64,000 bases of DNA from Pipra filicauda (Eukaryota > Chordata > Aves > Passeriformes > Pipridae), in NCBI RefSeq assembly GCF_003945595.2, contig NW_024103452.1:3553493-3617492 (forward strand), read 5' to 3'. Position 1 is the first letter of the stretch. Each line of letters starts with the position of its first letter. The translations under genes were made by a program, and so were the position numbers. This document shows positions 53,801 through 64,000 of this stretch, piece by piece. The notes beneath the pieces were generated by a model that had not been told where the DNA came from, searched no databases, and worked only from the letters and a program-made list of their open reading frames with translations.

Positions 53801-54796
53801 ACAATAGAAATTTACTTTCTGAAGAGTTCCTTCTTCATAGCTTTTTCTCCATAATATACTTTTGGATCAAAGTAGTGGTTTCAGAAATTTCTTAGCTAGA
53901 AAGTCTCACACCTGGAAATACATATCCATACCTAAAGAAAGAAATCAAAGCCCAGAGAAAGAAATGACTCTCACTCTGGAGGACAAAGCTAGAGTAAGAG
54001 TCGTCTCTCTCACCAGCAGAGAGGCATGACCTCAAACCAGAGTAACTCCCAACCTGGCTGTCTCACAGCGTTATCATATGTCAATCTTTTCAGGGTCAGT
54101 GACTGGCAATAACATCCTAAAAATTCTCTAGTTTCCTAACTGTCTCTGACACTTATGAATAAATATCTCCTTGTCTAACCTTGCCACATTTATCAAGGAT
54201 GTGGGCTGCAGGAAAGAAGCATTAAAGCTTTTGGGTGCTCAGAAATATATCATATGTGTTAAGTACAGTTCATTAATAAGGTGACCAGCCAGCTGTAATC
54301 AGATTTGCTCCTTGCAATATGCTTACAATAAAATCATTAATTCTTTTAATAATCTCTTATTAGCCAATCTCAAGAACCATCTTCAGACTTCATCTTTCAA
54401 ACACACCACTTTCAGCACAAAGGGTCTCCTGAGAATACTTTTTTTTCTCAGTTTCTCTGATAATATCCTTTCCTAGTTCTCCTCCCACTGCTTTGATCTT
54501 TACTACATTGAATTGTCATTTCTTCTGCAGGATTCTTACAGGAGTTTTGTAGACCTTTGACAACAGGTTTTTTTATTATTATTCCCCTCTACATTTTGTA
54601 TCCAGGTTACATTATTCATAGCTGCACATTCCACTACCATTCACCAGCTACCATTGATGATTCACAGACTCATGTGTTTATTGCAAACCTGAAACTTGTC
54701 CAAACTTTCTGTGGGTGACTGACAATCGGCTCAGTCTCAGTGCCTGAAATCAAATTTCCTTCTTCCCAACAAAACAAAACAAAAAAAAGCACAAAC

Positions 54797-55405
54797 CCCG
54801 ACGAAAGCCAGACAACAATTACACTGGTTTATTCTTCCCTTGTACATCACGATCTGATACTTTATGCAGCTGGGCAAACGCCTTCATATTACGATAACGC
54901 GTGCAGCAACCGCAGCCAGGGATCCTTCGGGCTCCAGCGCTCTTGGCAGAGGCCGGTGGGCACCGCACGCACCGGGAACCGGCGCCTCGCACCGGTTGCT
55001 CCTCCAGGGAAAGCCCCTACAATTAATTTCTGAACTGCCCTTGGTGCAGGGGACTCGTTCACTCCGGGAATGCAGCTCTGGGAAGCAAAGCAAGGGATGG
55101 GGGGCTCCGGGACGGGCAGCGCGGGGCCGGCGCCGCCCGCGCTCCGCCAGCGCCACCTGCCGGCACAGCCCGCGGGCGGCGCCGCTCCCGGGCCGGAAAA
55201 CAGCCTAAAACCCACAAAAACAGAATAGGAAAATAACAAGAAGTGAATATAGTTATAATTATAAGAAAATAGTGATGATGGTGGTAATAAAAATAGTGAC
55301 CAACAACCCAGAGTCAGACCAGAGCAAGAACTTAATGTCCATGCCCTGTCCCGGCCCCGGCATGCCCCTGTGCCGAGGAGCCGCGTTGCCATCTTTTCTC
55401 TCACT
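54797..55405. promoter_or_regulatory. Isolated CpG island, candidate promoter
   Basis: CpGs are frequent from about 54797 to 55395, densest at 54890-55000 and 55100-55200. The flanks on both sides are AT-rich and nearly CpG-free. It contains a GC-box core (gggcgg, 55174-55179), a CTCF-type site and an E-box. Vertebrate CpG islands usually mark promoters and have no TATA box. The island is split by a small AT-rich part at 55200-55310. No first exon with a strong donor is obvious on either strand; a GTGAGA donor-like site sits on the minus strand near 55401-55406. It could be the promoter of the minus-strand gene whose exon lies at 8055-8114, of a non-coding RNA, or an intragenic island. Confidence 0.7.
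55150..55163 (-). promoter_or_regulatory. CTCF-type binding site inside the CpG island
   Basis: Read on the minus strand the sequence is CCGGCAGGTGGCGC, which fits the degenerate CTCF core CCRSYAGRKGGCGC at every position. An overlapping E-box, CACCTG (55154-55159, plus strand), is part of the same bases. CTCF acts as an insulator and loop anchor in vertebrates. Occupancy depends on methylation and chromatin, which sequence cannot show. Confidence 0.5.
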
Positions 55406-55522
55406 GATGGAATCGAAATGAACCGTAAAGTCTCTCAGTGTTCCCTCAACCCAAAATTTCTGCGTTAAGCAGTGTTTAAAGCTAAATTAACACCTCTGGC
55501 GCAGGGTGTTTCAGCAAAACAT

Positions 55523-55684
55523 CACTGTGAAGCTGGTGAGACACTGAAACAGGTTCCTCAGATGATGTGGGTGACTCATCCCTGGATGTGTTCAAGGCCA
55601 GGTTGGATGGGGCTCTGAGCAACCTGGTCTAGTGGAAAGTGTCCAGTCCTTGAAGTTCTGTCCAACTCAAACCATTCTATGAAA
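55523..55684 (+). mobile_element. CR1 LINE 3' fragment with internal deletion
   Basis: 'gtgaagctggtgagacactgaaacaggttcctcag', 'catccctggatgtgttcaaggccaggttggatggggctctgagcaacctgg' and 'tctagtggaaagtgtcc' follow the CR1 3' order. The usual stretch with the short G run and 'ttggactagatgatcttt' is missing or reduced before 'tccaactcaaaccattctatgaa'. It lies about 120 bases outside the CpG island. Confidence 0.9.
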
Positions 55685-57062
55685 ATCTGTGGCCAAAGCC
55701 CCCCATCCTCACACTGTCACAGCCAGAAGAGGGCCAGCTCTGACACTGGAGGGAAATATAGAAACAGCCTGGAAACTTCTACTGGAGAGGGAGAAACAAA
55801 GATCAGAAATGAAGCTATTGAAATGGCTAAGAAAATCTCTAATAAAAAAATAAACAAGAAAATGTGGACAGTAACATTAGCAAAGTATCATATATGCACA
55901 CATTCACCCCATAAGCAATGAAATCAAGACAAATCATTGCTATGTATTTGATTTTTTAAATACATATAATTACACATGCCAATGTGCTGTAATTGAAATA
56001 TGATTTGCAAGTTGCTCAAATAAATAGTGTCAGTTAGAACTTTTCCCTCCAACAGAACAATTCAGCTGTAATGCCTTTATTTTGAAAAGCAAAACGTAAT
56101 TTTCAATTTTATACATTAACTTTTAATATAGAATGATAATACAATTTATTACATGAATGATACTATGAGTGAAAATAAAACTTAGAATTATTTCCTTTTT
56201 TATATATAAAACTGAAAATCCTCAAGTAACAATTCCATTAAGGAACACCAACTTAAAAATCCTATAATAATTTTAGTTTCAATTTTATTACTCATCTTTT
56301 GTGAATTTTTCTCTTCTCTAGGAGGTTTTATTACTATTGGAGTCTCAGTGCAGATTTTACTTGACATCAATTTTTAGATAAGCATTTCAAGATTTATCCC
56401 TGATTTCTCTGCATCTGGTAGGAAAAGAAAGTTTTGATTTCTGTATCATGAATAAGTAGCAGTAGCACTTTTCTGTGTTTATCTCTCATACAACAAGCAT
56501 AGACCACTGATAGAGTAAAACTTATCCAGTCATCCCTTTCATTATTCAGCAGTAATTGTATCATTTATTTTAGCGCTTAAAACTAAACAACCACTACATC
56601 ACCCAAATACACTAGTCCCACTGGGATTTAAGACCATAATAAGAATTCTGAACATCATCAATTAATGAATTATACTCTTACTGTTATTAAATCTATAGTA
56701 TTTTTAATAATCACGTCAAGCAATGAAGAGTACAATGCATTTTAAGCAGTAGCACTGAGAACACGGTGAGTTTAATATTGCACATTGGGATGATTTTACC
56801 CCTGTAAGCCCACAGCAGGACAGCATCCTGGGCAGCACCGTTTGTGCACATTACTTCATTTCTTTCCCAGGCTGGACACTGTGATTTGGCTGAAGTAGCC
56901 TGGCAAAGCTCTTTGCACTGTCACCCAGCACCCAACAAGACCCAGAGTCACCAGCTAAAGACAGACCTTCTGCCTGCTTCTGCTGTGAAAAAGAGTTGGA
57001 AAAACATGATATTCATACTTTTAACTAACTGAGCCAATTGCAAAATCATTTTGTATAAATTA

Positions 57063-57073
57063 CCATCTGCTGG
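57063..57073 (-). promoter_or_regulatory. CTCF-like core motif
   Basis: Plus-strand ccatctgctgg corresponds on the minus strand to CCAGCAGATGG, matching the CTCF core CCASYAGRKGG. The next base (T instead of C) departs from the consensus. It is in the same orientation as the site in the CpG island about 1.9 kb away. Confidence 0.3.
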
Positions 57074-57273
57074 CAATACAGTTAGCTCAATTGACCCTGA
57101 CTGAAAATTTGCAACTGGATGTGTTTCTGTGGACAGAGTTGGGTGGTTGCTTTTATAATTGTTTTTAAGTCAAAGGTTCTCTGCAGAACTGCCACGTGCA
57201 CAACGCTGCAGCACACCTGCAACATTAGGATAAATTCCAGATACATATCTATATTATCTCTTTTACTAAAGGG

Positions 57274-57278
<5 letters not shown>

Positions 57279-57312
<34 letters not shown>
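57279..57312. repeat. Poly(A) run of 34 bases
   Basis: Thirty-four consecutive A residues, followed by g and five more A. No processed gene copy or SINE is recognisable upstream. It may be a simple length-variable homopolymer. Confidence 0.92.
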
Positions 57313-57314
<2 letters not shown>

Positions 57315-60270
57315 AAAACAGTTGTAAAAGCTACTAGACCTTTAAGTTAAGATATCATGAAAAACACAAGCAACATCTCCATCTGCTAACACAGTTCATT
57401 GCAAATGCAGGACTGTGAGATATGAAATCTTAAATTGCACAGGCTCTACTATCAGAATTTGGGGACTAACACATTAGTTGTTTCACAAGTCAACAGATCA
57501 CATTACTGGCAGATTACACTGGCATTTGTTTTAGACCTTGGTGGTGAAAAAGGCTAAGGGATTAAATATTGTACCTGTAGCCCAGTCAGCCACTTCATAC
57601 ACCATCACGTGGACTTTCTTTTTTCTGAGTTTTCATTTGCAGTGTGAAAAATTTGTGCAAAATTGTTCCTCTCAATATCCTACACATACTTTATCAATGC
57701 TGTGATCTATGTATGCATTGTAAACATTAGAAGAAAAATACTTATGAATTAAAATCAAACAATAAATATTTTATTCAGAAAACATTTTTAAAACAAAACT
57801 ATATGTTAATTGTATGCTAAAACTCCTCTTAATTAAGAACTAAACCAACACATATTAAAAGGCACTTCAACTGATAGTGCATCAGCCAAAATTAGTTGAT
57901 TACGTGGCTTTAAACAGCAGTGAGGCTGCTCTACTGATCTAAATCTGAATGCTGAACTGCTGAACCCATTTTCTAGGATAAATTTAGCTGTTCTTTCGTG
58001 TTCCACTTTCCTTTGGTACTTGGATGCAGTGTATAATTATCCCAGTGCAGTTAGATAGCACTTTTCATCTGAATGTCTCAACACACTATTCAGATTTAAT
58101 TACTTTGGGCTTGGAAACCCTTCATGACGTAGATACTAATAGTCAAATTTAATAGAGAAGTAAACAGAGTCAATGAAAAGGGGAGTACCCAGCAAAGTAC
58201 TGAAATGAAGCCTCAGTCTCCTGAAATCTATTTTTTGTTGCCACTTTGCTTTTGGAGACATATGAAATCAAGATGCTCTTCAAGTTTAGCTTCTGGACAT
58301 ACTAGGAAATACCTTGCTTTTGGCAATGGTAAGTAGCTTGACACTGACTTTACTTGTAAACCCTAGTAAAATCCAGACACTAAATAATTCCTCATTGTCC
58401 TTGCAAGTATTTTAACCCATTTACATTCCCAATGGACCTCTAACAAGTAAGTCCAGGCCTCGGGAAAGGCACAGTGGTATCCTTCCCACTCCTTCTAAAC
58501 AGTCAGCATTGCTTGGTACTAGGAGTTAAGCACTTACACAGAACATGAGGCCAAGCTCCATCTTTTGTCAGCATGAGAGTAAACTCACACCGTGCACTTT
58601 TGTGGACAGTGTCCTATCATTTCACTTTATATCTTTCCTTTTCAAGCTGTTTTTCTTAGCAGAAAATAGACAAAATTAGGGTGTTTTTCTGAAATCTAGT
58701 AAACTCCCTTTAGCATTAGTTCTTGGCTGTAAATGCCAAATGAGATACTTAAATAATAAAAAAAGGTTTTATACATACATTCTCAAACTATTTCACCAAG
58801 TAAACAAACAATATACTTGAGAGACTGTAAATCTCACTGGTTTTGCTCAAATTTCCTTATCAGCTGGCTACCTTGGAGTTTGAATGTAAGGGAAAATAAA
58901 CCCCACATGCTCATTTTTACACATGATATTTTACCTCATTTTTTACCCTAGAGAATTCCTAAAATGTAACATAAACTTAAGAAATGGAGAACCCCTCTCT
59001 GCTCAGCCCTTACAGCTGAGGACAACACCTTGCACTGTTTTAGCACCTTGGTTTATCGGGAGGACTGAAAATTGCATCTCTGGCACCTGGAGCCTTGACA
59101 CTGGCTAGTCAAGATCAGGAAGCTGGTTTTATTTTCAGATCTGTTTTTCTGGGCTGTGGGACTTTCATTCAGAGAACATGGCTCAAAAGCAGAATAGATG
59201 CTGTCCATAACAGCCATGCCCAAGCTAAGGGATGAACTGAACACACTGGCAGCTATTAATGCTACACACTGCTTGTGTTAACAAGCCCAGCTCAAAGGCA
59301 GAGTTTATTAGGTGGAATCCAGGAACATGAAAAGAAAGGATAGCTGCATAGCAATGTGCTGTATCAAGTGATAAATCAGCCATGCAGAAAGAGAGCAGAG
59401 AGGTAAAATGCTTATTAGCATTTCCCTTGCCTATCTAGGTTACTATAAAGTATTCACTACTTATTTGTCTGCCAAAGCTCTAATACTTTTTTAATGCCTA
59501 GGAACACATAATGAAGTAAAACAGCTAATTGATTGCTAGCATATGAGTGGCACCATGTGTTGCTCGTGTGTACCTATATCGTTCTTGGATACTACTTACA
59601 AAGAAGTAAATGCAATGCAAGAAAAAGGAATCCAGAACACATCCCCCTGCTCACCCTGAACAGCACTTGCCTCTTTAAACTATCTCGCGTATTTCAAGCA
59701 GTGTGGGCTGTCACCAACACAGAACGCATAGAGGTCATACAACTGGAAGGATTCAGCGGCACAGAAGAATAGAATTGCAAGGAGAATGTCTCCATGGCAG
59801 TTATATTCCTCCAGCATGTGTTTCCACAACCCAGGAATGCTAACTCCTCCTCCTTGAGTACAACCATACAACGAGGGCGTACTTGTTTACAGGATCAACT
59901 GCATCCTCATGTTCTCAGAGAAGCCCAACCAGCTACTTCCTCTAGCTCGCAGTTCTACTTAAGAGTTAGGGGTAGCTCAGAAGAGAAAGCATTGATTCCC
60001 CACAGACATTACTAAGGTTGTGAAAAAACGTAATCTAAGAAGACCCTTGTAGTGATTATACAGCCATCGTTCCAGGTCTGGCTTTCTCTTTGCTATTATT
60101 GTTTCTATCAAGTGCAGATGGTTAACTACCAATTGCTTGGATCTCTGGATTATCATTTCAAATCCTGAATATAACATCATTGCAGGAATACATGAAGAGA
60201 TATAAGAAAACTGAGTATACTGATAGATGCCCTTAATTCAATAGCACTCAGCTTATCCTTTGAATTCTGT

Positions 60271-60304
60271 ATACCTATAATGTTATAGGTATACCTATAA
60301 TGTT
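60271..60304. repeat. Tandem 20-bp repeat with nested perfect palindromes
   Basis: The 14-mer atacctataatgtt occurs at 60271-60284 and 60291-60304. The segment 60273-60290 is a perfect palindrome around a central tg (acctataa/ttataggt), and 60283-60300 is another around a central at. It could form alternative cruciforms. Confidence 0.88.
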
Positions 60305-63250
60305 CCTCCCTTATAGCCAGGCAAGTAATTGTTAGTGACAAAGATTAATCTTATTACTGGTTTCCTTCATGTTAGGATAAAGAAGCATTGGGAGATATAC
60401 AGAATGTTTAATGATGCATGTGGCATGCAAGGAAAACTATGTAATTTACTGGGAAAGCCACTGAAGGAAAGAGAGATCAAGTGACACATCACTGCTCCTC
60501 TTTCAAGAAAAAAAAAAGGAATAATAATTATTTTTTTTTTTAATTTCCTGGTGCACAGTTCATCTCCCAACTAAAAATTCTGCAGTAGAAAAATTGGCAT
60601 TGTTCTAAAATATGTGCTTGAATAGTGAGAATAATATAAAACAACATAAACTTGCATTCTTTTTGCATTCTGGTATCCCATATTTGAGAGTGAGGTATAG
60701 TTTACAAGCATAGCTCATGGATCAAACGTTGTTAGCAGCAGTTTGTGCAAACTGAACATGTTTCAGGACCAGTGAACATTATCTATAAAAAGGATGTGAG
60801 GTAGATACTGCTATATCTCAAACTGTTCACACACTTCTGAGCGCTAAAGATACTTGTGAATGCAAAGAGGACATTCAACATTTGATAATATGGGGGTAGA
60901 AACAAAACCAGTCTGAACCCTGCATGAAGTCCAGAACGGAATTAGCTATGGAAACCATGGTGAAAGTAAGCTGGTACCTGAGCTGTCCTGCAGAACTCTG
61001 CCCTCACACTCTGCAAAATGAGCTGCAGGACCCAGGGAAACTTCCTAAGCATCCCTCAAGCCTGCTCAATTAGATCAGTCTGCAAGAACTGTACAGAGTG
61101 TCTCATCTTTTAAAGGAGGTAACAGAACCTCAGGTAGTATAAATTACTCTTGTCACTTCAATTCCACTGCCTATTTAAACCAATTTACACCGTTTGCCTT
61201 AGTGAGCAAAGGACAAATTGGCCTGGGAACAGGTATTATGCTGTATTTGCAGATTAAAACCTCTTCTCATGACAGAACTGGGCTTGTAATATGTAACACA
61301 TTTTGTCTCTGATCTAGCTTAGACAGTTTGCGACAGATGTGTTTTTTAAATATGTAATAACACTATTCACTATGAAAACTATATAAGCAACCTTCACAGA
61401 GTTAGGAGACAACAGATATTTCCTGTCCTAAGTAACAGTTTTGTTTAAATACAGTATTTCCTTGGCAAAATGAGAATCTTTTAAGTATTCACTTCAAAAT
61501 AATTACTACCAGAGTTATACATTTAGAAATGGAGTAAATGGAAATTTCCACTGTGAAGAAGTCATGTCTTCTAATGCCCACTCAATACTATTTCTGCTAG
61601 TACCCACTACATATCTGTGGCAGCCATCTTATTCAAGCATTAAGTCATGTTTGCTAGGATAAGTGTGATGAAGTGTTATCACAAGTATAACATCTACTTT
61701 CTGGATTATTAACTTCTGTGAGGTCAAAGTATTTGTTTTTAAAGAAAAAAAAGGCAAATTAATACAAATGGAAAAGGCAAAGAAGGTATTTCCAAATGCT
61801 TTGAATTTAGAATAAAACACTGACTGCTTTTCCAATATAAAGTCAATGTGTTAGCATTATCACAGGCTAATTATATTATGGACATACCACAATGTGATTT
61901 GGTTTTTTCTTCCTCTTTTGTTATTGACATACAAGCTTTCTTTCCCTCATAGATTTGATAAATTTTTCCTAGAGACATTTTTCTCCCTGTGCCTGCACTG
62001 AACAACACTATGACTCCACAGCAGTGAAGTAACTGATATAATGACTATAGTAACTGATGGAGTGACTATTGTAAAGAGTTCGTTGTCATGTTAGATTTCA
62101 TTTCAGAGTTGACCTCAAGTAGTTTCTGTGCTGAGATGCTTTGTGTGTCCACAGTTACAGCTAGGCACGAGTATTTAGAAATGCTGATAAACAGGCACCT
62201 TATGTAAACAAAAGGCAAAGCACTTTGTACAGACTTTGTACTGATACTAATCCTTTCCATTAGTGTGCTACAGAGTTTGAGGCCAGAAGGGACCACCTAA
62301 GTCGTGCAAAGGATTGAAAAGAGTTGAAGGGGAGCAAATGAAGAGAGAAATACACACCTGGATGCAAAGTATCATCAACAGTGTCTCAGAGCTGACATGC
62401 CCAGAAACCTAATGCGAGAGCTGGGGAAAGGCAGGGAGACAGCTACTGCAAAGTGCAGACACCTTTTGTTAGCTGGAATGGTAATGCTGCAGCATTCCCT
62501 CTTCCTGGACTGACACATAAATGCACATTTTCACTGCCCACGAGTGGCAGCTTGCCAGCATTCAGAAAGTGGGAGACGAAGGAGGACCTCCCCGTACATG
62601 AAGCTCAGTAAGGAGGAGAAAGCATTATCAGAAGTTGGGAAGCAGAAGTATGTGTAGAGTCCTCCTTAACATCACAGCTTTAGAAGCTTGTTGTTCATTT
62701 ATTTACCACTTTCTGCACTCTTTCAATTATCTTCCACCACATTTTTTTTTGTTTTAATAAAAAAAAAATCATGCATATACAGTGCATAAACCACCATTTT
62801 AACATATAATGTAGAAGTTTCCCATACCTTAGTCCCGTATTTATATACTGCCTGAAATTCGCAAATATTTCTTGTGTTATATATACCAGTGTTGTATATT
62901 TTATCAAACTAGCAGATGTTGAACTGCCTTAACTTCTACAACCTTTGTGAAGACCTTCCTTTTCTGGACACAGTTCCTACTCTCTACTTCATCTTTTTCT
63001 CCTGGAAGAACACATTTATATTGGGCCATATTGACTCCAAAAAACCACACTAGATCCAGTCTGAAGTAAAACCTTTAAATTGCAGATATTGTACATAGGG
63101 TAACAGTTAACTTCAGTCTGCTCATCTGCTTCTAGTGCACCTTCAGCAACTGAATACAGGATCATGATCTCCATTTCTGGATGACTGGAGAACTTGTATT
63201 AGGTTCACCAAGTCAATTTGTTCATTTTTATGAATCACAAAAAGAAGAAA

Positions 63251-63703
63251 GTAGAGGGTCCAGCAGAGGACTATGAAGCTGATCAGACGACTGAAGAATC
63301 TCTCTCATGAGCAAAGGCTGAGGGAACTGGGCTTGTTCAGCCTGGCAAAGAGACAGAGGGGATCTGATCAGTGCATATATAGGTGTCTTAGGACTGGGTG
63401 TCAAGAGGATGGGGCCAGACTCTTCAGAAGTGCCACAGGTTACAGCAGGACAAGGAGCAAAGGGCACAAAGTGAAACACAGGAATTTCGACCTAAACATA
63501 GGAAAAAATTCTTTACTCTCAGGGTGACAAGCTGCCCAGAGAGGTTGTGGAGTCTTTTTCTCTGGAGATATTAAAACCCCACCTGGACACAACCCTGTGC
63601 AACCTGCTCTGGGTGAACCTGATTTAGCAGGAGTTGGACTAGATGATCTCCATATGCCCCTCCCAAACCCCACCCAACCCCTACCATTCTGTGACTGTGA
63701 TTA
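63251..63703 (+). mobile_element. CR1 LINE, 5'-truncated
   Basis: About 450 bases match a CR1 subfamily: 'tgagcaaaggctgagggaactgggcttgttcagcctgg', 'gatctgatcagtgcatatatagg', 'cagactcttcagaagtg', 'aagggcacaaagtgaaacacagg', 'gctgcccagagaggttgtgg', 'acctgctctgggtgaacctg', 'ggagttggactagatgatctcc' and a 'ccattctgtgactgtgatt' tail. The final coding remnant of ORF2 lies near 63273-63360 (residues such as [15 protein letters not shown]). The subfamily differs from that of 38467-39151, having the 'caacctgctctgggtgaacctg' 3' segment instead. Confidence 0.94.
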
Positions 63704-64000
63704 TGTGAAAGTGATTAAGTTGATGAGAATGTTGAATCAATTAAAGTGTCTCAGAAATCTAAAGAATCTCAGAAATTATCCTTCTACTGGTACTACACGT
63801 TGCTGAGGCTCAGTTGTTGAGTGTCTATACAAATAAAGGTCTCCAGAGTTCTTATTCTTGATATAGTAATTACAATTTAGAGAGGTTAGAAAACAATTTA
63901 TAGGCTTTAAGGAGCATATGACGGCAAAGAAAAAGTAATTTTATTTTAAAAACCTAGAAGACAGTGAGTAATAGCTGCTGTTTTGATCTGCTAATTTATT
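63704..64000. other. Unique non-coding DNA to window end
   Basis: AT-rich sequence with nothing recognised. Confidence 0.5.

Larger units (their letters stand above)
39152..54796. other. Long unique AT-rich stretch, no gene called
   Basis: About 15.6 kb with no transposable element recognised. It contains a CpG-bearing unique block at 39715-40020, an inverted repeat at 44828-44865 and a long unexplained frame at 51249-51776. Other frames (for example 43365-43721 minus, 43632-43817 plus, 47079-47297 plus, 48568-48828 plus) lack recognisable domains and convincing splice sites. It is probably intronic. Confidence 0.5.
55685..63250. other. Unique non-coding DNA, no gene called
   Basis: AT-rich DNA with a CTCF-like site at 57063-57073, a 34-base A run and nested palindromes at 60271-60304. 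Somewhat balanced, motif-bearing segments occur near 58000-58130 and 59280-59480. The plus-strand frame at 56844-57032 follows an acceptor-like 'tttctttcccag' but encodes nothing recognisable. No tRNA, rRNA or further transposon copy was identified with confidence. Confidence 0.5.

Noticed and set aside
56870..57032. Plus-strand acceptor 'tttctttcccag' followed by about 50 open codons to a TGA
   Set aside because: The encoded residues resemble no known protein and no partner exon on the plus strand was found.
62279..62297. 'gaggccagaagggaccacc', similar to a segment of ancient amniote LINE-type repeats
   Set aside because: Only about 20 bases match and the continuation diverges, so it is too short to call an element.
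63228..63673. Two minus-strand frames of about 80 codons and one plus-strand frame
   Set aside because: They fall within the CR1 copy at 63251-63703 and reflect its sequence rather than genes.
1..64000. tRNA, rRNA, CRISPR, operon or phage-like structures
   Set aside because: None seen. Composition, CR1 copies and LTR identify vertebrate nuclear DNA, so prokaryotic feature types do not apply.

Overview
The window is vertebrate nuclear DNA, almost certainly from a bird. It is AT-rich, has no long open reading frame of recognisable function, and carries repeats typical of avian genomes. These are seven 5'-truncated CR1 LINE copies ending in the characteristic ATTCTRTGATT-type tail, and one solo LTR resembling the ERVL-type LTRs common in neoavian birds, with TATA box and poly(A) signal still visible. 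There is no sign of prokaryotic organisation: no operons, ribosome binding sites, CRISPR array, rRNA or tRNA.

Layout: 1-4660 unique AT-rich DNA; 4661-4907 CR1; 6667-7214 solo LTR; 8055-8114 a probable 60-bp internal coding exon on the minus strand, the only stretch I would call protein-coding with some confidence; 8115-27850 long unique stretch with small repeats and one strong hairpin (22163-22191); 27851-28352 CR1 (minus); 32424-32510 and 35592-35640 CR1 tails; 38467-39151 the longest CR1, keeping the decayed end of its reverse-transcriptase reading frame; 39152-54796 unique DNA; 54797-55405 an isolated CpG island with a CTCF-type site and GC box; 55523-55684 CR1; 57279-57312 a 34-base A run; 60271-60304 nested palindromes; 63251-63703 CR1.

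The simplest reading is that most of the window is intronic or intergenic DNA of a large minus-strand gene. In that model the exon near 8.1 kb belongs to the gene, and the CpG island near 55 kb may be its promoter or that of a non-coding transcript. The link between the two is inference. I could not name the gene from the 20 exon residues. Six of seven CR1 copies and the LTR lie on the plus strand, antisense to this putative gene, as is usual for insertions tolerated in introns.

I found no evidence for a novel multi-gene system. The points most worth checking are the exon, the CpG island with its CTCF site, two exon-like candidates (6080-6244 and 11605-11726), several unexplained reading frames, and a few CpG- or motif-rich unique blocks that look like conserved regulatory elements.
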